Assembly: GCA_021324165.1 (NCBI GenBank)
Contig: JAJPJR010000030.1
Location: 1-64,000, forward strand
Direction of reading: 5' to 3'
DNA from: Armatimonadota bacterium
Lineage (GTDB): Bacteria > Armatimonadota > Fimbriimonadia > Fimbriimonadales > ATM1
DNA length: 64,000 nt
The position numbers were made by a program, and so were the translations under genes. Every line of letters begins with the position of its first letter. Position 1 is the first letter of the stretch. Positions 1 through 6,810 of the stretch are shown here, piece by piece. The notes below the pieces were generated by a model. It was not told the DNA's origin. It did no database searches and worked only from the letters and a program-made list of their open reading frames with translations.

Positions 1-98
1 CCTGAGTTGTGTTCCCGAAGCCGCCTTTCCAGATCGCACGTGTGGCCGATATAATAGCGTCGCGTCGCTTCGCTTCGAAGAACGTAAAACACCCACAT
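1..98 (-). CDS. GIY-YIG nuclease family protein (N-terminal part; runs off the window)
   Basis: The first 32 codons read MWVFYVLRS, then YYIGHT, then DLERRLREHNSG. This is the start of a single-domain GIY-YIG protein of the YhbQ/UvrC-N type: a VYVL-like strand, a Y-x-I-G strand and the conserved R of the following helix. Family members are small DNA nucleases or nuclease-like proteins. The ATG at 98 is the first start after a TGA and lies 10 nt past the CCA end of the upstream tRNA-Val on the same strand, with no clear ribosome binding site. The 3' end is outside the window. Confidence 0.8.
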   Translation of the reverse strand, partial: MWVFYVLRSEATRRYYIGHTCDLERRLREHNS

Positions 99-108
99 CA
101 AAAAACCA

Positions 109-183
109 TGGTGGGCGGTACTGGATTCGAACCAGTGACCCCTTCGGTGTGAACGAAGTGCTCTACCACTGAGCCAACCGCCC
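109..183 (-). tRNA. tRNA-Val (anticodon CAC), CCA encoded
   Basis: The reverse complement folds as a full cloverleaf: acceptor GGGCGGT/ACCGCCC, D arm GCTC/GAGC, anticodon stem CTTCG/CGAAG with loop TTCACAC (anticodon CAC, valine GUG codons), and T arm ACTGG-TTCGAAT-CCAGT. The discriminator base is A, and the 3' CCA is encoded at 109-111. It lies between the MFS gene and the GIY-YIG gene, all on the minus strand. Confidence 0.97.
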
Positions 184-212
184 AAAGACGTCGGAAAAGT
201 GTACCCAGCCGC

Positions 213-1472
213 CTAACCGATCACCGTCTCGGCATCCGCCTCAGAGTGAACGTATCCAACCAAAGCGCGCGACCGCGTCCAGTGCGCCGCAACAAACAAA
301 CACAACACCCCGCCGAGCACGATCGAAACCCTTTCACCCCAAAGCCTCGCCACTGCGCCCGCCTCGAAGTCGCCCAACTGGGGCCCCGAAATATGAAACA
401 GACTGCTCGTGGCGTTCATCCGTCCGCGCATCTCGTCGGGTGTGGACAGCTGCCTGATCGTCTGCCGGAGCACTGTGCTGATCATGTCGGATGCACCGAC
501 CGCCGCCAGACAGACCGCCGCGATCCACAAGTTCCCGGCAAGGCCGAAAAGAATTGTGAACAGCCCGTACAGCGCGATCATGATGACCACAGTCATTCCC
601 TGCCGCTGCACGGTTGGCCGCAAAGAAAGCGTCAGCGCGGCGATGAGCGCGCCAAGCCCGCCAGCCGAGGCCAACACGCCATAGCCCAAAGCGCCCGAAT
701 GCAGAATGTTCTTCGCCATGGCAGGAATCAAAGCGGTGGCGCCCGAAAACAGAGTCGCCCAAAAGTCAATCCACATTGCGCTTCTAACGACAGGTGAATT
801 TGCAACAAAACGCAAGCCGTCGCGGATTCGATCAACCACTTGCGAAAACGATTTCGCACGATCTTGCGCATTTGCGGGGTGGCAGGGTGGAAGAAACCAA
901 ACCGCGACCAGCACAGCAAAAAACGAAACGCAATTCAAAGCGTAGCAAACTGAAAGTCCAAGAACGACGTGAGCACCGAGCACGGCGATGATCACACCCG
1001 CAATCAACGGCCCAAGCACATCGCTAAGCTGCCAAGCGATTCCGTTGATGCTTGCGGCATTCGGAAAGTCGCGCGCAGGCACCAGCGTAACGAACATGGA
1101 TTGACGCGCAGGGCCATCGAATGCGCGTGCAACGGAATGCGCCGCAACAACCAGATACAAAAACCCAACGCCTGCATATCCAGAAACCGTGACAATCGCA
1201 GCCGCCAGCGCAACGAAAGCCATCGCGCTTTGAGAAATCAGCATCATCTTGCGCCTGTCGGTCTGATCTGCCAAAACTCCGCCGTATAAAGTAAAGAACA
1301 AGAGCGGAACGACCCGCACCAGGCCAACCATGCCCACAAAATACGAACTGCCAGTTAGATGATAAATGTGCCACATGATTGCCCACGTCTGCACGCTTGT
1401 TCCGGTGTTCGAAACGAAACTTCCAAACACGTAGTTACGGAAACCGGCGTGACGAAAGGCAGGAAGTCGCAT
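213..1472 (-). CDS. MFS transporter, EntS/MFS_3-like exporter
   Basis: A 419-residue integral membrane protein with about 12 hydrophobic segments. The loop after TM2 has GVLADQTDRRKM, the MFS motif A, and the N-terminus (FRNYVFGSFVSNTGTSVQ) is typical of the MFS_3 / enterobactin-exporter-like group. Such proteins export small molecules or drugs by proton antiport; the substrate cannot be read from sequence. The ATG at 1472 is diverged from the aminotransferase gene by 41 bp. A TACAAT hexamer 12 nt upstream of the ATG could give a very short leader. No ribosome binding site is visible. Confidence 0.85.
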   Translation of the reverse strand: MRLPAFRHAGFRNYVFGSFVSNTGTSVQTWAIMWHIYHLTGSSYFVGMVGLVRVVPLLFFTLYGGVLADQTDRRKMMLISQSAMAFVALAAAIVTVSGYAGVGFLYLVVAAHSVARAFDGPARQSMFVTLVPARDFPNAASINGIAWQLSDVLGPLIAGVIIAVLGAHVVLGLSVCYALNCVSFFAVLVAVWFLPPCHPANAQDRAKSFSQVVDRIRDGLRFVANSPVVRSAMWIDFWATLFSGATALIPAMAKNILHSGALGYGVLASAGGLGALIAALTLSLRPTVQRQGMTVVIMIALYGLFTILFGLAGNLWIAAVCLAAVGASDMISTVLRQTIRQLSTPDEMRGRMNATSSLFHISGPQLGDFEAGAVARLWGERVSIVLGGVLCLFVAAHWTRSRALVGYVHSEADAETVIG

Positions 1473-1484
1473 GGAACCAAGCCG

Positions 1485-1490
1485 ATTGTA
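1485..1490 (-). promoter_or_regulatory. Putative -10 (TACAAT) for the MFS gene
   Basis: TACAAT on the minus strand ends 12 nt before the ATG at 1472, implying a leader of only about 5 nt. No good -35 is visible. It belongs to the repeated TANNNT-near-start pattern in this window. Confidence 0.4.
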
Positions 1491-1513
1491 TCACCTGGCA
1501 AATGAAGTAATCT

Positions 1514-2704
1514 GTGCTCGTGGAAAGGAGATTCTCGCGGCTCTCGGAGGCGTTTGTGTCCCCTGCGCTAAGGCAGATCACGATTGATGTGCAAAAGGTT
1601 GGAGGAATCAACCTTGGACAAGGTGTCTGCCAGCTCCCTGTTCCACCCATCGTGTTGGAAAAAGCGGCGGAAGCCGCACAAAACGGAACCAACCGGTACA
1701 CGAACCCGCGCGGGCTTTTGGCGCTTCGCGAAGCAGTCAGCGAAAAGGCCCGAAGTTTTAACCGGATTGCTGATTGCGATCCTGAACAGAACGTTTTGAT
1801 AACGTGCGGCGCCACCGGCGCATTCGAAGCGGTTTGCGCGGCCTTGCTCGACCCGGGCGATGAGGTGGCGATCTTTGAGCCGTATTATCCTTATCACCTT
1901 CAGGCGCTCCGCCGGTACCAAGCCGATGTCCGCTTCGTTGTCCAGCGTCCGCCGCATTGGGAAGTTGATTTTGACGCCGTACGCAAAGCGGTCAGTCCGC
2001 GCACAAAACTTCTGCTCCTGAACACGCCGGGCAATCCTACAGGAAAAGTTTTCACGCGCACCGAGCTGGAGATGATCGCCGAAACGTTGTCTCATTCCGA
2101 TTGCTTTTTGGTGACCGACGAGATTTATGAATACATGACGTTCGATGGAAAGGAGCATGTTTCTCCTGCGAGCGTGGAATCGTTGCAAGATCGCACAATA
2201 ACTATCAGCGGGCATTCCAAAACGTTCGCGATTACCGGCTGGCGCATCGGCTATGCGATTGCACCCTCTTGGATCGCCGAAAGAATGGCGGCATTTTTGG
2301 ATGCGGTTTATGTGTGCGCGCCGGCTCCACTGCAGCAAGCGGTTGCCGATGGCATTCGGCTGCTTGGCTCCGAGTTTTACGAGCAGCTGCGCAACCAATA
2401 TCAAACGAAGCGCGATCGGTTCGGCGAAGGTTTGCGCGAGGCTGGAATGGAGCCGCTGGTTCCCGAAGGTGCTTACTACATGCTTGGCTCGTTCGAAGGA
2501 GTTTTTCCCGATTTGAACGCTGATGAGTTCGTTCGGCACATGATTCAATCGTGCGGCGTTGGCGCCGTGCCGCCTTGCGACTTCGTGCGCGATGACGCCG
2601 CTGAAAAATGGGTGCGATTCTGTTTGGCGGTCGAAGATTCCGTTTTGGAACAAGCGCTGCGTCGCCTCTTGCACTTGACTACGAAGGGCGCGGTGACGGT
2701 GTAA
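1514..2704 (+). CDS. PLP-dependent class I/II aminotransferase
   Basis: A 396-residue fold-type I aminotransferase. The PLP lysine is K236 in ISGHSKTFAITGWRIGY. NTPGNPTGK at about 170-178 and TDEIYE at about 201-206 are the conserved class I segments (PLP-ring Asp and Tyr). The N-terminal INLGQGVCQLPVP resembles the aspartate, methionine and kynurenine transaminase subgroup. The substrate is not decidable: aspartate/prephenate, branched-chain and methionine transamination all remain possible. The start is GTG at 1514; a second GTG two codons later is an alternative. It ends 1 bp before the carbonic anhydrase ATG, so the two genes are probably co-transcribed. Confidence 0.9.
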   Translation: MLVERRFSRLSEAFVSPALRQITIDVQKVGGINLGQGVCQLPVPPIVLEKAAEAAQNGTNRYTNPRGLLALREAVSEKARSFNRIADCDPEQNVLITCGATGAFEAVCAALLDPGDEVAIFEPYYPYHLQALRRYQADVRFVVQRPPHWEVDFDAVRKAVSPRTKLLLLNTPGNPTGKVFTRTELEMIAETLSHSDCFLVTDEIYEYMTFDGKEHVSPASVESLQDRTITISGHSKTFAITGWRIGYAIAPSWIAERMAAFLDAVYVCAPAPLQQAVADGIRLLGSEFYEQLRNQYQTKRDRFGEGLREAGMEPLVPEGAYYMLGSFEGVFPDLNADEFVRHMIQSCGVGAVPPCDFVRDDAAEKWVRFCLAVEDSVLEQALRRLLHLTTKGAVTV

Positions 2705-2705
2705 C

Positions 2706-3341
2706 ATGCACGGCATCGAGAATCTTTTCGAAAACAATCGCGCGTGGGCAAAAGGGATCACCGAACGCGATCCGGCGTTTTTTGAAAGGCTGTGCGCGCA
2801 GCAATCACCCAAATATCTTTGGATCGGCTGCAGCGACAGTCGAGTGCCCGCAAACGAAATCGTCGGCCTCATGCCCGGAGAGATTTTCGTTCATCGCAAC
2901 ATCGCCAACCTGGTCATTCACACCGATTTCAACTGCCTTTCGGTGATCGAATATGCCGTGGAAGTTTTGAAGGTCAGCGACATTATTGTGTGTGGACATT
3001 ATGGCTGCGGCGGTGTCGCTGCGGCGCTGAAAGATGATTCGCTTGGAATTATTGACAACTGGCTTTGTCATATCCGCGACATCTATGTAAAGCATGAGCA
3101 GAAGTTCGCTTCGGTTGGCGGAGAAAACCGTGTCAACCTGCTTTGCGAACTGAACGTGGCCGAACAGGTTGCCAACGTGTGCCGGACCAGCACTCTTCAG
3201 CGCGCTTGGACCCGGGGAGCAGATGTTTGCGTTCACGGCGTGATCTACGATCTGCGCGACGGGCTTCTGAAGGATTTGGGCCTGCGCGCCGAAAGGATCA
3301 CCGACCTGCAGCCCGCCTATCGGCTGGCGGTTTCGAAATAA
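2706..3341 (+). CDS. can: Beta-class carbonic anhydrase
   Basis: A 211-residue cytosolic zinc enzyme interconverting CO2 and bicarbonate. The metal ligands are C42 (WIGCSDSRVPAN), H98 and C101 (VCGHYGCGG); the D44-R46 dyad of the CSDSR motif is intact. These features match the bacterial Can type, and the length fits the family. The ATG follows the aminotransferase stop by 1 bp. Bicarbonate supply would serve carboxylation steps such as fatty-acid synthesis. Confidence 0.95.
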   Translation: MHGIENLFENNRAWAKGITERDPAFFERLCAQQSPKYLWIGCSDSRVPANEIVGLMPGEIFVHRNIANLVIHTDFNCLSVIEYAVEVLKVSDIIVCGHYGCGGVAAALKDDSLGIIDNWLCHIRDIYVKHEQKFASVGGENRVNLLCELNVAEQVANVCRTSTLQRAWTRGADVCVHGVIYDLRDGLLKDLGLRAERITDLQPAYRLAVSK

Positions 3342-3395
3342 CGCCCGCCCAATCCCACGGTCAATACCTGGTAAATATGCAAGATTGTGTGTGTG

Positions 3396-3424
3396 TTGAC
3401 ATTGCGGCCGGCACCGGCTACACT
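3396..3424 (+). promoter_or_regulatory. Sigma-70-type promoter for the exported-protein cluster
   Basis: TTGACA at 3396-3401 and TACACT at 3419-3424 are separated by exactly 17 bp. This is the best consensus promoter in the window. It lies in the 205-bp gap after the carbonic anhydrase gene, about 120 bp before the first gene of the 3547-6143 run, so the leader is long compared with most genes here. Nothing else is visible in that gap. Confidence 0.65.
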
Positions 3425-3546
3425 TTGATTGAAAACAGGATCACGAAACGAACGATTTTCGCAAGAACCTGGTGGAGCACCCCAGCGAGAGAGCGTCGTT
3501 CAGTTTGCCAACCTGGCCGGTGCACCGTCGGGGGCGGGAGGTCAAG

Positions 3547-3990
3547 ATGCGGTCATTCTGGACCCTCCAACCAACGCGTAGGGTTCGAATTGAGGGATGG
3601 CTGATCTTCGTCGGATTCTTATTCATTTTTTACGGAGTAAGCGGTCCTTTTTTGGCCAAGCCGATCTGGCTTTTTGGTTTTCCAAGCGACCTCGGAACCA
3701 TTCAGGGGGACCGAGATGCGCGAGTGCGCTTCACGGTTTACAATCCACACCTTCGGGCGGTCGAATTGGAATCGGCTCCGCAAGGGTGCGGCTCGAGCGG
3801 AGATAACGAGACGATCCCTCCACTTTTGTGGACGGAAGTTACGGTATACCTCGATGCAACGAGATTGCCGGTTGGGCCTGGGGTTCGGCAGATAGCGATC
3901 AGAGGATTGGTGGGCGGCGAGCCGTTCGAGCGCGTTGTGAACGTTCATTTCACGGTGCAGCGTCCAGAGGTGCAAAATGCGCAGAAGTAA
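3547..3990 (+). CDS. Membrane-anchored DUF1573-like protein
   Basis: A 147-residue protein. A short basic N-terminus is followed by one hydrophobic segment at about 17-36 (EGWLIFVGFLFIFYGVSGPF). The rest is a predicted beta domain with F-x-V-x-N-P (RFTVYNP), a downstream APQGCGSS and later GV-x(5)-RGLVGG, resembling the DUF1573 (Ig/ASPM-like) pattern with only one Cys-Gly. It probably faces the periplasm. The ATG at 3547 was chosen because GGGAGGT lies just upstream; an in-frame upstream ATG at 3472 lacks a ribosome site. It overlaps the pseudopilin gene by 14 nt. Function unknown; DUF1573 assignment is tentative. Confidence 0.6.
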   Translation: MRSFWTLQPTRRVRIEGWLIFVGFLFIFYGVSGPFLAKPIWLFGFPSDLGTIQGDRDARVRFTVYNPHLRAVELESAPQGCGSSGDNETIPPLLWTEVTVYLDATRLPVGPGVRQIAIRGLVGGEPFERVVNVHFTVQRPEVQNAQK

Positions 3991-4723
3991 CACAGGGTAT
4001 ACGCTCATGGAGCTGCTTGTTTCGTGCGGGGTGATCTTGATTCTCGCTGCCGTTTTGTTTCCGGTGATTTCGGCGGCGAAGAAGCGAGCCATGCAAGCAA
4101 GCTGCATGAGTCAAGAAAATCAGATTGCGAAAGCTCTCCTGATGTATCGCGACGATTCTGGGGAGTTTCCAGGCGGAAACTGGTGTTGGCTGATCCAATC
4201 TTATTTGGGCATGAAACAACCAGCCGATCCAGAAATGGAGCGTCATCACGATCGGAGGCCCTGTCCACTGCTCGACATCCCGCTCGATGACTGGATGACG
4301 GTGAATCCCTTCACGGGGTATGCCACAAACGCCTGTCTTTCTGCGCCGGGGCCTGGACTCCTATCAACTGGCTCTTCCACCGTGATGGACGTCGGCAGGA
4401 CGGTCTTGATTGCCGAAACGGGTCCGGCAATGTGTCGCGGCGGGTGGATGATTCATGCCTCGATATGGGCCCCAGATTCTTTCGAAGGACCACTAACCTT
4501 ATGCGGAGGTTTAGATGGGGAGATCATCCCTCCGGCTGGCGACCGGAGACATTACGGTGGCGCAAACTACGTTTTTTTGGACGGCCATTCACATTGGTAC
4601 CGCCCAACTGACTTCATGATTCGAGACACTACTGCAAATGCGTGGGAAACTCCTTGTGCGCCAAAGAAAGTAAGTGGCCGCTCCGACGGACCAACATTTG
4701 CAACTTCGTGGAGGCAACAATGA
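3977..4723 (+). CDS. Type IV pilin-like prepilin with H-X9-DG domain
   Basis: A 248-residue protein. The N-terminus MRRSNTG/YTLMELLVSCG is a prepilin peptidase site with Glu at +5 (Y instead of F at +1), then a hydrophobic alpha-1 helix to about residue 35. Near the C-terminus, H-YGGANYVFL-DG is the H-X9-DG motif found in large prepilin-like families of Planctomycetes and Armatimonadota. These proteins are exported and processed by a type II/IV pilus system whose genes are not in this window. AGAGG precedes the ATG. The stop overlaps the next ATG (ATGA). Its role could be surface display or a minor pseudopilin. Confidence 0.85.
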   Translation: MRRSNTGYTLMELLVSCGVILILAAVLFPVISAAKKRAMQASCMSQENQIAKALLMYRDDSGEFPGGNWCWLIQSYLGMKQPADPEMERHHDRRPCPLLDIPLDDWMTVNPFTGYATNACLSAPGPGLLSTGSSTVMDVGRTVLIAETGPAMCRGGWMIHASIWAPDSFEGPLTLCGGLDGEIIPPAGDRRHYGGANYVFLDGHSHWYRPTDFMIRDTTANAWETPCAPKKVSGRSDGPTFATSWRQQ

Positions 4724-5094
4724 AAACTCGATGGCAGATAGGAGCATTGATCCTGGGGGTAGGCATGTTCCAAACACAAAACGCCCTTGGCGGTCCGTTT
4801 CAATACTGTATTGGACATGAGATTGTCGAAACCGTTCCTGGCTTCAATTGCGAACAGGCTTCATATCCATGTTCTGACACCGACTGCAAGACGCATGCTA
4901 AAGACGATTATGACTGCGGGTTTGGAGGCGAAGGCTGCTACATCAAGACCGATGCTGGCGTAGGGATTGAACGTGTATATCATTGTAAGTCAAATCCAGT
5001 CTCGGTCTGCATTTGCCCATACCAGACGGATCAGCCTATATCCACAAGTACTTATTCAAATATCGAGGAATGGTGCGCAACCCAGCCGTGGTGA
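4720..5094 (+). CDS. Small secreted cysteine-rich protein
   Basis: A 124-residue protein. It has a Sec-type signal peptide (MKTRWQIGALILGVGMFQTQ, likely cleavage near NALGG at about 25), followed by a mature region with ten cysteines, an even number fitting five disulfides. I recognise no family. The ATG overlaps the prepilin stop (ATGA) and has GAGG upstream; its own stop overlaps the next ATG (TGATG). Translation is therefore coupled to both neighbours, suggesting they act together. It could be a cargo, toxin-like or surface protein; none of these can be shown from sequence. Confidence 0.7.
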   Translation: MKTRWQIGALILGVGMFQTQNALGGPFQYCIGHEIVETVPGFNCEQASYPCSDTDCKTHAKDDYDCGFGGEGCYIKTDAGVGIERVYHCKSNPVSVCICPYQTDQPISTSTYSNIEEWCATQPW

Positions 5095-5453
5095 TGCCGA
5101 AGAGGCTGACGCTCCTTTGCTTGTTCGCTTGCAGAATTGCAATGGGCGCAGGCGAACAAGAGCATGTTTTCAACTTGGAAATACAATTTCCGAGCTCATT
5201 TGCAGAATCCGAAGTCGAGTCGCGGACGAACAAGATCATCGAACAAAACCGGCTGGCGGGCCGGTGGACCCAAAAACTCGCGGACATAAACAGGCCGCTC
5301 ATTCGTGCAGCAATGCTCGAGGAAGCGCGGGGCGTCACTCGTTCGGGGACCATCACAATATATGCCGGCAAGTGGGGCGAAGAGGTGCACTCCTTCGTGC
5401 CGATGCTTGGCGTTCCGGGACAAACAACTCCGACGATCGAGATTTGGGATTGA
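5094..5453 (+). CDS. Exported protein, 5' part of a stop-interrupted gene
   Basis: A 119-residue product. The N-terminal signal-like segment is MPKRLTLLCLFACRIAMGAG, followed by a soluble domain rich in charged residues. The ATG overlaps the previous stop. The same reading frame continues past the TGA at 5451-5453 for 16 further sense codons into the 5502-6143 reading frame. The natural product may therefore be one exported protein of about 349 residues, of which this is the N-terminal third. No family recognised. Confidence 0.6.
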   Translation: MPKRLTLLCLFACRIAMGAGEQEHVFNLEIQFPSSFAESEVESRTNKIIEQNRLAGRWTQKLADINRPLIRAAMLEEARGVTRSGTITIYAGKWGEEVHSFVPMLGVPGQTTPTIEIWD

Positions 5454-5501
5454 AACGTTACTTGGCACATTTTTGGGGGCGGCGACAGCAATGAGGGAAA
5501 A

Positions 5502-6143
5502 ATGCCCACTGTTTATGCAGCCGATTTCCGCGAAACGCTCGCAAGACCGGCCGACGTATTCATACTGGCTGGTTGCATGGACCCGAAGTTGAGGCGCGTT
5601 TCGAGCCCGACAATCAGAGACAGGAACGTTACTGAGACGTTTGAGGGAATTGGTCCAAAGTCGCAACTTTGGAGGATGGCATTAACTTGGCGCAAACGAC
5701 CAGGGTGGAAACTCCTTCGTGCGGAATGCCAGTTCAAACGCGATGACAGGTGGCTCAGCGACTCAAAATACGAAATCCTCTCACACGCCGCTGTAGACGG
5801 AAAAATGATTCCAAGCGACGTTTTGATACGCAGGGTTGCAGCTGGAAACTCCTATGTCCCCGTCGAGCGTTATCGGTACGTCGGGATCAAAAGCTGGACG
5901 CCGCCCAAGATGTCGGACTTGATTAAACAAGGGTCGTTCGTGACCGATTACCGGATAGGCTTCGACCGCCCAGCTTCTTACCGCTGGGAAGGCTTCCTTC
6001 CTTCGCGTGCTCAACTGGCTCCTGTCAATCGGTTAGAGAACGCAGTGTCTTACATTGCTGAAGCGCATGTGCTCAGTGTAATTGCGGGAATCTCGATGGC
6101 CGCCATTGGTTTTCGCCGAAGGCGCAAAATTAAAGCTTCTTGA
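5502..6143 (+). CDS. 3' part of the interrupted exported protein, with C-terminal sorting-like tail
   Basis: A 213-residue frame with no signal peptide of its own. It ends in a short hydrophobic helix followed by a basic cluster (VLSVIAGISMAAIGF then RRRRK), the topology of PEP-CTERM-type sorting tails although a PEP motif is missing. It is in the same frame as the upstream 5094-5453 gene, separated only by one TGA and 16 sense codons. An ATG at 5502 with a weak GAGGG could allow separate translation. An exported N-terminus and a sorting-like C-terminus suggest a single protein originally. It overlaps the convergent DUF1080 gene by 14 nt. Confidence 0.55.
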   Translation: MPTVYAADFRETLARPADVFILAGCMDPKLRRVSSPTIRDRNVTETFEGIGPKSQLWRMALTWRKRPGWKLLRAECQFKRDDRWLSDSKYEILSHAAVDGKMIPSDVLIRRVAAGNSYVPVERYRYVGIKSWTPPKMSDLIKQGSFVTDYRIGFDRPASYRWEGFLPSRAQLAPVNRLENAVSYIAEAHVLSVIAGISMAAIGFRRRRKIKAS

Positions 6144-6801
6144 TTTTGATATCTCTAAACCAGACTTTCGCGCCGTGATTTTGCAGCGCGATGTGCCCCG
6201 ATGTTTGAACCCCATATCCGGGCATATCTTTGAACTTGCTTTTGCCAAGGCGGCTGTTCCAATCGTTTGAACCCACGACATAATCTACCACCTTCACACC
6301 GTTCAGATAATGCTCGATGTGCGTTCCACGGGCCACCAGCCGCGCCTCGTTCCATTCACCCGCTTTTTTGCACACGTTTTTCGCGGGTGCATACATGTCG
6401 TAATCCGCACCGGCGCTGTGCAGGGTTGTGCCGTTGTCGTTGTTGCCTTCATTATCCAGAAGTTGGTATTCGGCGCCCGTGCGCCAAGAGGATAACTGCT
6501 CCTCGGTGCAGCGATAAATGATGCCGCTGTTGCCGCCGGGGGCGATCTTCCATTCCAGCCTGAGTTCGAAGTTGGCGAACGTTTCGTTCGTCACCAGATC
6601 GCCGTCATCATCGCCCGGGTCGAGCGCCAACACCCCATCGCGAACAGCCCATCCCGACGTAACCGTGTTTTTCTTATACACGTGCCAATGCTTCGAAACG
6701 CCGCCTTCCAACAACGACGTGAACCGTTCATCAAACTTCATCGGCTCCCAAACGCCTTGTTGAGTAAAGGTGCAAAGCAGAAACGCCGGCGCAAACAGCA
6801 T
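6130..6801 (-). CDS. Exported DUF1080 protein (3-keto-disaccharide hydrolase family)
   Basis: A 223-residue protein with a short signal peptide (MLFAPAFLLCTFTQQG) and a concanavalin-like jelly-roll domain. It has the typical DUF1080 sequence run: GWAVRDGVLAL, FANFELRLEWKI, GNSGIIYR, GAEYQLLDNEG, EWNEARLVARG, then G-I-x-LQNHG-like GHIALQNHGAKVWFRDIKI at the end. Family members act on 3-keto-sugars or bind glycans outside the cytoplasm. It lies directly downstream of a Tat-exported Gfo/Idh/MocA oxidoreductase, a common pairing for sugar oxidation and hydrolysis. The ATG at 6801 was chosen; GTG at 6804 is equally possible. Confidence 0.88.
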   Translation of the reverse strand: MLFAPAFLLCTFTQQGVWEPMKFDERFTSLLEGGVSKHWHVYKKNTVTSGWAVRDGVLALDPGDDDGDLVTNETFANFELRLEWKIAPGGNSGIIYRCTEEQLSSWRTGAEYQLLDNEGNNDNGTTLHSAGADYDMYAPAKNVCKKAGEWNEARLVARGTHIEHYLNGVKVVDYVVGSNDWNSRLGKSKFKDMPGYGVQTSGHIALQNHGAKVWFRDIKIKKL

Positions 6802-6810
6802 CACGCTATT

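Larger units (their letters stand above)
5094..6143 (+). pseudogene. Possible single exported/sorted protein gene disrupted by one in-frame TGA
   Basis: Both coordinates (5094 and 5502) are in the same frame. Codons around the break read E-I-W-D-stop-N-V-T-W-H-I-F-G-G-G-D-S-N-E-G-K, then M at 5502. No frameshift is needed, only one stop-to-sense change. A signal peptide at one end and a hydrophobic-plus-Arg tail at the other support one ancestral reading frame. Alternatives are a sequencing error, recent nonsense mutation, readthrough, or a genuine two-cistron arrangement. Confidence 0.5.

Noticed and set aside
48-58. TATAAT-like hexamer near the left end
   Set aside because: It lies inside the GIY-YIG coding sequence in the wrong position for any start.
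1568-2872. Long antisense frame over the aminotransferase gene
   Set aside because: It lies antisense to a clear enzyme gene and has no recognisable protein features.
4720-5094. NVEALA-type cysteine-rich peptide
   Set aside because: QNALGG at the cleavage region is only loosely similar to the NVEALA leader end, and the protein is longer.
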